A DNA stretch of 20,257 nt from contig JAJFTY010000019.1 in assembly GCA_021372695.1 (NCBI GenBank), forward strand, positions 1 through 20,257. The letters are read 5' to 3'. Source of the DNA: Deltaproteobacteria bacterium (GTDB lineage: Bacteria; Desulfobacterota; Syntrophia; Syntrophales; UBA5619). Both the position numbers and the translations under genes were made by a program. The notes under the pieces are model-generated. The model was not told the origin of the DNA, searched no databases, and saw nothing but the letters and a program-made list of their open reading frames with translations. Below are positions 1 to 7,609 of the stretch, in pieces (the first letter of the stretch is position 1; every line of letters starts with the position of its first letter).

Positions 1-1
1 A

Positions 2-1288
2 GCCATCTGGATCCTCTGCGTCACATTCTGCGTGTTCCTGGTGCTGAGGTTCCCCGTTGCCCTGGTCCTGGTCATCTCCTCCATCGCCACGCTCTGGTAT
101 CTCGGCATGCCTATCGTGGTGGTTGCGCAGCAGACGCTCCAAGGCATCAACCTGTTTTCCCTCCTGGCGATCCCCTTCTTCATCCTGACGGGGCAATTGC
201 TCGGGGCGGGCGGCCTCGCCAACCGGATTGTGGACTTCGCCAATGTCTTCGTCGGCCGGCTTCCCGGCGGACTTTCCATCGTCAACTCGGTGGCCTGCAT
301 GTTTTTCGGGAACCTCTCCGGCTCCGCCGTTGCCGATACCTCGGCCATCGGCTCGGTCATGATCCCGATCATGGTCAAGAAAGGCTATTCGCCCGAGTAT
401 GCGGTCGGCGTCACGATCTCCTCGGCGATCCAGGGCGTCGTCGTGCCCCCGAGCCACAACCTGGTTCTCTACTCGATCGTGGCATCGACCGTAATCGGCG
501 GCATCTCGGTCAGCAAGCTCTTCATGGCCGGCATCATCCCGGGCTTCATGCTGCTCGCCACCCTCTCGATCGTCGGCGTCATCATCAGCATCAAGCGCAA
601 ATATCCGAAGGGCGATCCGGTCGCACTCAGGCAGGTTCCCGCGATCGTCTTCCACGGATTCCTCTCGCTGACCCCGGCCGTCCTTATCCTCGGCTCGATC
701 ATCTTCGGCGTGGCCACCGCCACCGAAGCGGGGGCGCTGGCCGTCGTCTATTCCTTTTGTCTCGGCTTCTTCGTTTACCGTGAGCTCAAGCCCAAACATC
801 TCTGGCCCGTTCTGGTGCGGACTTTCAGAACCGTTCTGATGGTTTTTTTCCTGATCGGGGCCTCGGGCGCGTTTGGTTATGTCATGACGATCCTCCGCCT
901 GCCGGACCTCATCACGCAGGGCTTTTTGTCGATCTCCGACACGACCTGGGTTATCCTGCTGATGATCAACATCCTCCTGCTCATCCTGGGCGGGCCGATG
1001 GATATGGCCCCGATGATCGTCATCCTGACGCCCATCCTCCTGCCCGTGTGCATGAAGCTCGGCATGGACCCGATCCAGTTCGGCCTCGTGCTGATCTTCA
1101 ACGCGGGCATGGGGCTCCTGACGCCGCCGGTGGGAACGGTCCTCTTCGTGGGCTGTGCGATCGGCAAGGTGAGCGTGAACGCCGGCACGAAGGCGATGAT
1201 GCCCTTTTTCCTGGCCATGATGATCGCCCTGGGCCTGATTACATACTATCCGCCCATCACCATGTGGCTCGCGGGCTTGGTGAGGTGA
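2..1288 (+). CDS. dctM: TRAP transporter large permease (DctM), 5'-truncated by window edge
   Basis: This is the large membrane subunit of a tripartite ATP-independent periplasmic transporter, which imports organic or sugar acids with an ion gradient together with a DctP binding protein and a DctQ small subunit. The frame is open from base 2 (AIWILCVTFCVFLVLRFPVA), so the GTG at 32 is probably internal and only a few N-terminal residues are missing; about 428 codons are visible against a usual 425-430. It is almost entirely hydrophobic helices. The family's C-terminal pattern is clear: GGPMDMAPMIVILTPILLP followed by the glycine- and proline-rich segment GMGLLTPPVGTVLF. dctP and dctQ would lie upstream, outside the window. 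The aldolase-like gene follows 41 bp downstream on the same strand. Family assignment is secure. The substrate is inferred from the neighbours to be a uronate or related sugar acid. Confidence 0.93.
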   Translation, partial: AIWILCVTFCVFLVLRFPVALVLVISSIATLWYLGMPIVVVAQQTLQGINLFSLLAIPFFILTGQLLGAGGLANRIVDFANVFVGRLPGGLSIVNSVACMFFGNLSGSAVADTSAIGSVMIPIMVKKGYSPEYAVGVTISSAIQGVVVPPSHNLVLYSIVASTVIGGISVSKLFMAGIIPGFMLLATLSIVGVIISIKRKYPKGDPVALRQVPAIVFHGFLSLTPAVLILGSIIFGVATATEAGALAVVYSFCLGFFVYRELKPKHLWPVLVRTFRTVLMVFFLIGASGAFGYVMTILRLPDLITQGFLSISDTTWVILLMINILLLILGGPMDMAPMIVILTPILLPVCMKLGMDPIQFGLVLIFNAGMGLLTPPVGTVLFVGCAIGKVSVNAGTKAMMPFFLAMMIALGLITYYPPITMWLAGLVR

Positions 1289-1329
1289 GATTGGTTCAAG
1301 GAGCTTATAAAGGAGGAAGGAAGAATCTT

Positions 1330-2364
1330 ATGGCAAATTACGAGGTGGGCAATTACAGCTTCGACCTGAAGCGGTTCTTTCCGGAAGCCATTCTTGCCGC
1401 CATCACCGAAACGCGCGTCAACTCTCCCGAGGTCATCCTCAAAGAGGCTGGGGCGAGGAAGAGACGGAAGAAACTGACCCGGGACGGAAAGCTCACGATC
1501 CTCGCGGCGGACCATCCGGGCCGGATGGTGACCCGCTCGGGCGGTGATCCCATCGGCATGTGCGACCGGCAGGAGTACCTCGGCCGCGTGCTCCGCGTCG
1601 TGACCCATCCCGACGTGGACGGGATCATGGCGACGACGGATGTGATCGAGGACCTTTTCATCGTCAACCATCTGGTCAAGCAGGGCGGCGGGCCGTCCTT
1701 CCTGGATGAGAAGGTGATGCTCGGCTCGATGAACCGGGGCGGACTCTCGGGGACGTCGTTCGAGATGGACGATACGTTCACCAGCTTTTCCGTGGAGAGC
1801 ATCCGGCTGCTCCGCCTGGATGCCGCCAAGACGATGTTCCGGCTGGAATTGTCGAGCGCGGATTCCGCGAAAACGATGCTCTACAATGCGCAGATCATCA
1901 GCGAACTGAATCGGCATGAGATTCCCTGCTTCCTGGAAATCCTCTATGTTTCGCCCGAGGGGTTCAAGGTTCAGAAGACGCCCGCCGAGATGATGAAGGC
2001 GATCGGCGTGGCCTCCGCCATGGGCGACTCCTCGCGCAATCTCTGGCTGAAGATTCCGTTCTGCGAAAACTACTCCCGGGTCGTGAAATCAACGACCCTC
2101 CCCCTGCTCATGCTCGGCGGCGAATCCAAGGGCGATCCGACCGGGACGATCGGCGAATTCGTCGATGGGTTGAAGGCGGGCGCCAACGTGAGAGGGGCGC
2201 TGGTCGGCCGGAATATCCTCTTTCCCGGCAAAGACGATCCTCTTGCGACAGCGCTGGCGGTCAACCGGGTGGTCCATGCCGGCATCTCCCAGGAGGAGGC
2301 TGTCGATTTTCTGATGGCGAACCGGGACGTCCAGATGGACGCGCTGACGCGTTATATCCGGTAA
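1330..2364 (+). CDS. Cgl0159-family (beta/alpha)8 protein, class I aldolase-like
   Basis: A 344-aa protein resembling the Cgl0159 family of aldolase-like (beta/alpha)8 barrels, relatives of the LacD/FbaB-type class I aldolases. In Corynebacterium the family sits in inositol catabolism clusters. The start at 1330 is chosen because a strong AAAGGAGG lies at about 1308-1315; the longer open frame upstream overlaps dctM and is not needed. Visible landmarks are AADHPGR (59-65) at the end of an early strand, LWLKIPF (238-244) whose Lys241 is a candidate Schiff-base lysine, LGGESKGDP (262-270), and GRNILF (293-298) as a likely phosphate-binding turn. It is the second gene of the operon and is followed after 10 bp by the PFK. 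A role in cleaving a phosphorylated keto-sugar or keto-acid is inferred. The exact substrate is unknown, and the family has few characterised members. Confidence 0.8.
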   Translation: MANYEVGNYSFDLKRFFPEAILAAITETRVNSPEVILKEAGARKRRKKLTRDGKLTILAADHPGRMVTRSGGDPIGMCDRQEYLGRVLRVVTHPDVDGIMATTDVIEDLFIVNHLVKQGGGPSFLDEKVMLGSMNRGGLSGTSFEMDDTFTSFSVESIRLLRLDAAKTMFRLELSSADSAKTMLYNAQIISELNRHEIPCFLEILYVSPEGFKVQKTPAEMMKAIGVASAMGDSSRNLWLKIPFCENYSRVVKSTTLPLLMLGGESKGDPTGTIGEFVDGLKAGANVRGALVGRNILFPGKDDPLATALAVNRVVHAGISQEEAVDFLMANRDVQMDALTRYIR

Positions 2365-2374
2365 GGAGACGAAA

Positions 2375-3586
2375 GTGGGCGCAAAGGGGAATGCCATTTT
2401 CGCGCAGTCGGGCGGACCGACGGCGGTCATCAACAGCAGCATCTGCGGAGCCATCCAGGAGGCGCAGATGCATCCGGAAATCAAGTCGATGTACGGCTCC
2501 ATCCACGGCATCCTCGGGGTTCTGAACGAGAACATGATCGACCTCAACCGGGAGAGCCCGGCAACCATCGAACTCCTCCGGCAGACCCCCTCCTCCTCGC
2601 TCGGTTCGAGCCGGCACAAATTGAAGGAGGAGGATTACGACCGGATCCTCAAGGTCCTCCGCGCACACGACATCCGCTACTTCTTCATCGCGGGCGGGAA
2701 CGACTCGATGGACACCGCGAACCGGGTTTTCCAGATGGCAGGGGAGAAGGGGTACGAGCTCTTCGTGATGGGCCTGCCCAAGACGGTGGATAACGATCTG
2801 CCGATGACGGACCACTGCCCGGGTTACGGCAGCGTGGCGAGGTGGCTCGCCATCTCGGTGCGGGACGCCGGCCTGGATACCGAGGCGATCTACACGAGCG
2901 ACACGATCAAGATCGTGGAGACGATGGGGAGGAACGCCGGCTGGATCACGGCCTCCACGGCGCTGGCCCGCCAGCGCGAGGACGACGCCCCGCACATCAT
3001 TCTCCTTCCCGAAATCCCGTTCAGCCGCGACAAATTCCTCGCCGATGTTGACCGGGTCTACCGGAAGCTCGGCTATGCGCTGATCACCTGCTGCGAGGGG
3101 CTGAAGGACGAGAACGGGGAGTATCTGACCGCCTCAAAACGGGCGCTCGACACCGACAAGTTCGGCCACAAGCAACTCGGCGGGGTCGGAGAGATGCTCT
3201 GCGGCATGATTGCCGATGGGCTGAAGATCAAGGCCAGGGCGGACAAGCCCGGAACGATCCAACGCGTATCCGCGCTCCTCGCCTCGCGGGTGGATGCGGC
3301 AGAGGCTTACGCCACCGGTGCCCAGGCGGTGAAGCATGCGGTGGAGGGAGAATCGGGCCACATGGTGACGCTCGAGAGAGAGCCGGGCCGTGAATATGCG
3401 TGCCGGACCGGGACCATTTCGCTCTCGGAGGTTGCCAACAAGGAAAAGAAGATCCCGCGCGACTTCATCAACGCAGAGGGAAACGGAGTGGCCCAGTCCT
3501 TTCTGGACTATGTGACCCCGCTGATCGGCGACCCGCTGCCCGAGTATGCGCGGCTGGAGAAGCATTTTGTGAAGAAGCTGCTCTAG
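2375..3586 (+). CDS. PFK-family phosphotransferase, probably PPi-dependent
   Basis: A 403-aa phosphofructokinase-superfamily enzyme, normally converting fructose 6-phosphate to the 1,6-bisphosphate. The GTG start at 2375 is supported by AAGGAG overlapping the stop of the preceding gene and by the immediate glycine-rich motif QSGGPTAVINSS (11-22). Two positions that separate ATP- from PPi-users have the PPi form: AGGNDS (106-111) has Asp where ATP enzymes have the second Gly of GGDGS, and PKTVDND (135-141) has Lys where ATP enzymes have Gly in PGTIDND. MGRNAG (184-189), PEIPF (212-216) and IQR (295-297) are the conserved substrate-side motifs. Its place between an aldolase-like gene and a uronate isomerase suggests the substrate may be a sugar phosphate other than fructose 6-phosphate. 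That is inference. Family membership is secure and PPi use is likely. Confidence 0.88.
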   Translation: MGAKGNAIFAQSGGPTAVINSSICGAIQEAQMHPEIKSMYGSIHGILGVLNENMIDLNRESPATIELLRQTPSSSLGSSRHKLKEEDYDRILKVLRAHDIRYFFIAGGNDSMDTANRVFQMAGEKGYELFVMGLPKTVDNDLPMTDHCPGYGSVARWLAISVRDAGLDTEAIYTSDTIKIVETMGRNAGWITASTALARQREDDAPHIILLPEIPFSRDKFLADVDRVYRKLGYALITCCEGLKDENGEYLTASKRALDTDKFGHKQLGGVGEMLCGMIADGLKIKARADKPGTIQRVSALLASRVDAAEAYATGAQAVKHAVEGESGHMVTLEREPGREYACRTGTISLSEVANKEKKIPRDFINAEGNGVAQSFLDYVTPLIGDPLPEYARLEKHFVKKLL

Positions 3587-3664
3587 GAGAAGCGGAGAAG
3601 GGATGTAATCCCGCCCTCTGTCATCTTGTCGAGATCAGAGATATCGAAGAAGGAGGAATGAACC

Positions 3665-5080
3665 ATGGGACACACCATCGTCATGAACGAGGATCGGCTT
3701 TTTGCCAGCGATCCCACGCAGCGGCAGATCGCCCGCCGTCTCTACGGCTCGGTCAAGGATCTGTCCATCATCAGCCCGCACGGCCATACGGACCCGCGCT
3801 GGTATGCCGAAAACAGCCCGTTTCCCGATCCCGCGTCGCTGTTCCTGATCCCGGACCACTACCTTTTCCGGATGCTCTACAGCAAGGGGGTACCGCTGGA
3901 GAAACTCGGCGTGCCGCGGACCGACGGAGGCCCGGTCGAGACCGATCCGCGGAAGATCTGGCGTCTTTTCGCGAAATACTATCACCTGTTCCGGGGAACC
4001 CCTTCCCGGATGTGGCTCGAACACGTCTTCTTCTTCCTGTTCGGCATCGACCAGCGGCTCGATCCGACGAACGCGGATGCGATCTACGACCGGCTCGCAG
4101 AGGCGCTCCTGAAGCCCGAATTCAGGCCCCGAGCGCTTTACGACCGTTTCAACATCGAGGCGCTCGCGACGACGGATTCCCCGCTCTCTTCGCTCGAATA
4201 CCACAAGCAGATCGCCGCTTCCGGCTGGAAGGGGAAGGTGGTTCCCGCGTTCCGGCCGGACCTCGTCGTCGATCCCGAATTTCCGGGCTTTGCGAAGAAC
4301 GTCGCCAAGCTGGGCGAGATCACCGGGGAGGATACCAACCTCTGGGAGGGATACCTGAAGGCCCTGGCGGCCCGCCGCCGGTTCTTCAAGGAGATGGGAT
4401 GCACGTCGACCGATCACGGCCACCCGACCGCGCTGACAGCCGATCTCGACATCTCCGCCTGCCGCTCCCTGTTCGCCAAGGCCCTGAAAGGGGAGACGAG
4501 CGTGCAGGAGGCCGAGCTCTTCCGGGGGCAGATGCTGACGGAGATGGTCCGGATGAGTCTCGAAGACGGCCTTGTCATCCAGATCCATCCCGGCTCCTTC
4601 CGGAACCACAACGAGGAGATCTTCCGGCGGTTCGGCCGGGACATGGGCGCCGACATTCCCACGCAGACCGAATACACCCGCGCCCTGAAACCGATGCTCG
4701 ACCGCTTCGGGAACGAGCTCAACCTGACGGTGGTCCTCTTCATGCTGGACGAGACCGCCTTGAGCCGCGAGCTGGCGCCTCTGGCCGGCCATTACCCGAT
4801 TCTCAGGCTCGGCCCTCCCTGGTGGTATTTCGACAGCCCTGAGGGGATGATGCGGTTCAAGCGCCTGGTTATCGAGACGGCCGGTTTCTACAATACGGTC
4901 GGCTTCAACGACGATACACGGGCATTCCTCTCCATCCCCGCCCGGCATGATATGGCCCGGCGGATCGATTGCGCCTTCCTCGCGGAACTGGTCAGCCGGC
5001 ATCAGCTCGACGAGGATGAGGCGGCCGAGGTGGCCGCCGATCTGGCCTATCGGCTGCCGAAGGAGGCCTACAAGTTTTAG
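3665..5080 (+). CDS. uxaC: Uronate (glucuronate/galacturonate) isomerase
   Basis: A 471-aa metal-dependent amidohydrolase-superfamily isomerase that interconverts aldo- and keto-uronates (glucuronate/fructuronate, galacturonate/tagaturonate) in the cytoplasm. It has the family's usual length. SPHGHTDPRWYAEN (37-50) supplies the metal-binding His39-x-His41. Other family signatures are NIEALATTDSPLSSLEYH (163-180), the histidine-rich STDHGHPTA (248-256), IQIHPGSFRNHN (305-316), LGPPWWYFDSPEGM (382-395) and GFNDDTRAFLS (413-423). AGGAGG at 3651-3656 sets the start at 3665; the ATG at 3658 is in another frame. The N-terminal form (ISPHGHTDP) matches the divergent glucuronate isomerase branch rather than E. 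coli UxaC. The mannonate dehydratase and oxidoreductases that normally follow it are not in the window. Confidence 0.92.
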   Translation: MGHTIVMNEDRLFASDPTQRQIARRLYGSVKDLSIISPHGHTDPRWYAENSPFPDPASLFLIPDHYLFRMLYSKGVPLEKLGVPRTDGGPVETDPRKIWRLFAKYYHLFRGTPSRMWLEHVFFFLFGIDQRLDPTNADAIYDRLAEALLKPEFRPRALYDRFNIEALATTDSPLSSLEYHKQIAASGWKGKVVPAFRPDLVVDPEFPGFAKNVAKLGEITGEDTNLWEGYLKALAARRRFFKEMGCTSTDHGHPTALTADLDISACRSLFAKALKGETSVQEAELFRGQMLTEMVRMSLEDGLVIQIHPGSFRNHNEEIFRRFGRDMGADIPTQTEYTRALKPMLDRFGNELNLTVVLFMLDETALSRELAPLAGHYPILRLGPPWWYFDSPEGMMRFKRLVIETAGFYNTVGFNDDTRAFLSIPARHDMARRIDCAFLAELVSRHQLDEDEAAEVAADLAYRLPKEAYKF

Positions 5081-5143
5081 CGGCTCCAAAATGGACAAAC
5101 AGGAGCTGAGGAGTTGTTAATAAGTCGAGAATCCTCGACCGAC

Positions 5144-5219
5144 GTCATACCGGCGAAAGCCGGTATCCAGGAATATCGAATGGTTACAAAATACTGGACC
5201 CCGGCTTTCGCCGGGGTGA
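5144..5219. repeat. Dispersed imperfect palindromic repeat, copy 1
   Basis: A 76-bp element between uxaC and the cupin gene. The left arm (5144-5170) and right arm (5194-5219) are imperfect inverted complements, each centred on CCGGCGAAAGCCGG or its complement, with a 23-bp AT-richer middle. It translates as the familiar VIPAKAGIQ ... WTPAFAGV, a hallmark of this intergenic repeat class in many Proteobacteria and Desulfobacterota. It is closely matched by the element at 7526-7602. Confidence 0.85.
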
Positions 5220-5263
5220 GGACTTCTTACGAAGGCGTATCAAAGATTAAGGAGAAAGAAAAC

Positions 5264-5596
5264 ATGAACACAAGCAAAGTTTCCGAGGTAACGCCGATTG
5301 CGGTCAAGCCGGGATGCAAACGCCGGATCATCCATACCGACCACCTGATGATGGTGGCGATCGATTTTTCGGGTGGCCCGGCGGAGAATCCCGATCCGCC
5401 CCACACCCACCCGCACGAGCAGGTGACCTATGTGGCCGCGGGAGAGGTCAACTTCTTTATCGGTGAGGAGTGCAGCCGGCTCTGTGCCGGGGACATGGTC
5501 GCCGTTCCGCCCAATCTGCCCCACCGGATCCAGTTGCGGACGCCGACCGCCTGCCTGATCGACACCTTCACACCGATACGCCAGGATTTTCTGTAA
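5264..5596 (+). CDS. Small cupin, KdgF-like (unsaturated uronate metabolism)
   Basis: A 110-aa single-domain cupin. It starts at 5264 behind AAGGAG (5249-5254). The longer open frame to 5114 is rejected because its N-terminus is translated palindromic repeat. Metal-site motif 1 is HTHPHEQ (47-53), followed by the glycine turn AAGEV. Motif 2 is VPPNLPH87. The C-terminus LIDTFTPIRQDFL contains Asp100-x-Phe102-x3-Arg106, the arrangement described for the KdgF active site. KdgF opens 4,5-unsaturated uronates, the products of pectin or alginate lyases, to the linear keto-sugar form. Context beside uxaC and a TRAP permease supports this. Small cupins are diverse, so the cupin call is firm and the KdgF role is likely but unproven. 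It is separated from uxaC by 183 bp that carry a repeat, so it may have its own transcript. Confidence 0.78.
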   Translation: MNTSKVSEVTPIAVKPGCKRRIIHTDHLMMVAIDFSGGPAENPDPPHTHPHEQVTYVAAGEVNFFIGEECSRLCAGDMVAVPPNLPHRIQLRTPTACLIDTFTPIRQDFL

Positions 5597-5626
5597 CCTT
5601 CAAGGGATTTGAAAATTGGATTTTGT

Positions 5627-5660
5627 CACGAGAGGGGGGCGCTGTCGCTCCCCTCTCGTG
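5627..5660. terminator. Strong GC-rich hairpin between convergent genes
   Basis: CACGAGAGGGG (5627-5637) pairs perfectly with CCCCTCTCGTG (5650-5660). Inner bases extend the stem to about 15 bp (one G-T pair) around a 4-nt loop. It lies 31 bp after the cupin stop and between convergent transcription units, so a terminator role is plausible in either direction. No T-run follows on either strand, so it is not a textbook intrinsic terminator. Confidence 0.55.
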
Positions 5661-5664
5661 CGTT

Positions 5665-5719
5665 CAGGGAAAGCGGGAATCCAGGACAGGTCTGGATGCC
5701 GGATCGAGTCCGGCATGAC
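5665..5719. repeat. Short variant of the palindromic repeat, copy 2
   Basis: The left part (about 5665-5684) reads GGGAAAGCGGGAATCCAG and the right part (5692-5719) begins CTGGATGCCGGA and ends GTCCGGCATGAC, with an internal GCCGGA/TCCGGC hairpin. The shared ATCCAG/CTGGAT junctions and the terminal GGCATGAC mark it as a diverged or short member of the same class as copies 1 and 3. It sits just beyond the hairpin in the convergent intergenic space. Confidence 0.65.
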
Positions 5720-5774
5720 AGCCTTTGATATGGTTACTTTCCGGAGTAATAATTTCTGAGCGAGGGAGTCTGCC

Positions 5775-7457
5775 TTACTTGCCCGTCCTGGTCAGGCCGG
5801 TTCCGATTCTCGACGCGATCACGACCAGGGCCGTGGAGATGAAGATCATGATGATCCCGAGCGCCGAGAGCCGGCCCCAGAGGCCGTCCTCCGAGAAGCG
5901 GAGGATCTGGACGGCGAGGACCTCGGTGCCCGGCCGGGAGAGAACCACCGAGAGGCTGAGTTCCCGGACGAACATCGTCGCCATCAGGATCCAGCCCGAG
6001 ACGATCCCCGGGATTAGAAGGGGGATGACGATCCGCCGCATCGTGTAGAGCGGCCCGCCGCCGCAGACCCGCGACGACTCTTCGAGGTTGCTGTGGATCT
6101 GCACGAAGGCGCTCGTCAGGGGGCGTATCCCGTAAGGGAGGTAGGTCGCGATGTAGCCGATCAGAAGCGCCCAGATGGTCGCGTAGAGCGGCGTCTGGAC
6201 GAAGAACCACATGAAACCGATCCCGACGACGATCCCCGGAAAGGAGAATGAGAGGAAGCTGAGCGATTCGAGAAGACCGGAAGCCTTCGTGCGGACCTTG
6301 ACGATCACATAGGCGACGAAGAAAGAGAGGATCATCCCCAGGGTCGCACCGCCGATGCCGAGGTAGAGGCTGTTCTTGAGCGACAGCAGCGAAACCGGGT
6401 CCTTGAGCACCGCGATCCAGTGCTTCCAGCTCATCATGGCGAAGGCCTTGGCGCTGGGAACCATGGAGTAGGGAATGACCGAGGTGTAGAAGAGGACCAG
6501 GACCGGCAGGACGATCAGCACGAACGACAGGAGCGCGACGATTCCGAAGAGGGGGTAGCGCGCCGCCTTCAGGTCGATCACGGTCGGCCGGTAGCCGCGG
6601 CTGGAGATGGTGACGTATTTCTCACCCTCCCGCGTCAGGTGGCGGTAGAGGAAGATCAGCGTGATCGAGGCGGCGAGCGCGCTCATGCCGACTGCCGCCG
6701 CCATGCCGTAGTCGGTGACATACCCGGTCGCGACGACGCGGTAGATGTGGGTTGCCAGCACATAGATCCGCCCGGGCATGCCGATCACCGAGGGGACGGC
6801 AAAGGAGGCCAGGCTCCGGACGATGACGAGCGTCGCCGCGGCGAGGATGGCCGGCCGGAGCACGGGCAGGGTGATCCGCACCAGGGTCCGCCAGTTCGAC
6901 GCCCCGCTCACCTTCGACGACTCCTCGAGCGATACATCGAAGGCCGACATGGCCGGCGCGATCACCAGGTACGCGATCGGCAGGTCCAGGAGCCCTTCCA
7001 CGAGGATCATCCCCTGGAGGGTGTAGATGTTCAGCGCCGCCCCCTCCCAGCCGAAGAGCTGCCGGAGGAAAAGGTTGATCATGCCGTTCGACGGGTTGAG
7101 GAGCAGCACCCAGCTCACCGCGAAGAGGATGTGCGGGACCATCATCGGAATCAGCGAAATGATCCGGAAGATGAACTTGAAGGGGATGTTGGTCCGGGTG
7201 TTCAGGTAGGCCAGAAAAAGGGCCAGCAGGGTGGCCACGAGCGCCGAACCGATCGTGAAGATGACCGTATTGACGATGATCTCCGCGAAGGCCGGGTCGC
7301 TGTAGGCCTTGACGTACTTGGAGAGCGTGAAGGTGCCGAAGGCGTCGAGCCCCTGGCTGAAGCTCCCCAGGATGAGCATGACCACGGGGCAGACCGTCAG
7401 GAATCCGACGATCGCGATCAGCCCCGGGGTCATCAGGCCCGTCTTCATCTTGTGCAT
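5775..7457 (-). CDS. ABC transporter permease, fused two-domain, FbpB/AfuB-like
   Basis: About 560 aa, an inner-membrane permease made of two binding-protein-dependent transport domains in tandem. Each half carries an EAA-type loop that contacts the ATPase: SSKVSGASNWRTLVRITLP in the first half and EESSRVCGGGPLYTMRRIVIP in the second. About 12 hydrophobic helices are visible. The frame is open to an ATG at 7496, but that ATG lies inside a palindromic repeat. I prefer the ATG at 7457, where AAAGGG lies about 10 nt upstream and a cytoplasmic, positively charged start (MHKMKTG) precedes the first helix. This architecture is shared by Fe(III), thiamine, 2-aminoethylphosphonate and hexose-phosphate importers, so substrate cannot be read from the permease. 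It follows the ATPase gene on the same strand. Confidence 0.9.
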   Translation of the reverse strand: MHKMKTGLMTPGLIAIVGFLTVCPVVMLILGSFSQGLDAFGTFTLSKYVKAYSDPAFAEIIVNTVIFTIGSALVATLLALFLAYLNTRTNIPFKFIFRIISLIPMMVPHILFAVSWVLLLNPSNGMINLFLRQLFGWEGAALNIYTLQGMILVEGLLDLPIAYLVIAPAMSAFDVSLEESSKVSGASNWRTLVRITLPVLRPAILAAATLVIVRSLASFAVPSVIGMPGRIYVLATHIYRVVATGYVTDYGMAAAVGMSALAASITLIFLYRHLTREGEKYVTISSRGYRPTVIDLKAARYPLFGIVALLSFVLIVLPVLVLFYTSVIPYSMVPSAKAFAMMSWKHWIAVLKDPVSLLSLKNSLYLGIGGATLGMILSFFVAYVIVKVRTKASGLLESLSFLSFSFPGIVVGIGFMWFFVQTPLYATIWALLIGYIATYLPYGIRPLTSAFVQIHSNLEESSRVCGGGPLYTMRRIVIPLLIPGIVSGWILMATMFVRELSLSVVLSRPGTEVLAVQILRFSEDGLWGRLSALGIIMIFISTALVVIASRIGTGLTRTGK

Positions 7458-7491
7458 CGTGCTCAGCCCTTTCCGAAAATCCTCAACCACC

Positions 7492-7602
7492 GTCATACCG
7501 GCGAAATCCGCTATCCTGATCCACGGTCATACCGGCGAAAGCCGGTATCCAGAAACGGCACATGGTCTAAAATCTCTGGACCCCGGCTTTCGCCGGTGTG
7601 AC
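7492..7602. repeat. Palindromic repeat, copy 3, with a degenerate half-copy in front
   Basis: A full element spans 7526-7602 (left arm 7526-7552, right arm 7576-7602) and is nearly identical in its arms to the one at 5144-5219. Immediately before it, 7492-7518 is a degenerate extra left arm: same register, with AAATCCGCTATCCTG replacing AAAGCCGGTATCCAG. The block fills the ATPase-permease gap and overlaps the first codons of the longer permease open frame. Hairpins here could uncouple expression of the two genes. Confidence 0.85.
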
Positions 7603-7609
7603 GGCGTTT

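Noticed and set aside
1048..1329. Upstream extension of the aldolase-like frame
   Set aside because: It overlaps dctM in another frame and has a shadow-like composition. AAAGGAGG and ATG at 1330 give the natural start.
5114..5263. N-terminal extension of the cupin frame (VIPAKAGIQEY...WTPAFAGV)
   Set aside because: It is the translation of the palindromic repeat. A proper ribosome site and ATG lie at 5249-5266.
6420..7601. 393-codon open frame on the plus strand
   Set aside because: Antisense to the permease gene. Low-complexity Asp/Glu/Arg/His composition typical of a shadow frame.
5144..7602. Repeat copies considered as a CRISPR array
   Set aside because: Copies are widely spaced, lie around whole genes and are palindromic elements of different lengths. 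There are no regular spacers and no cas genes.
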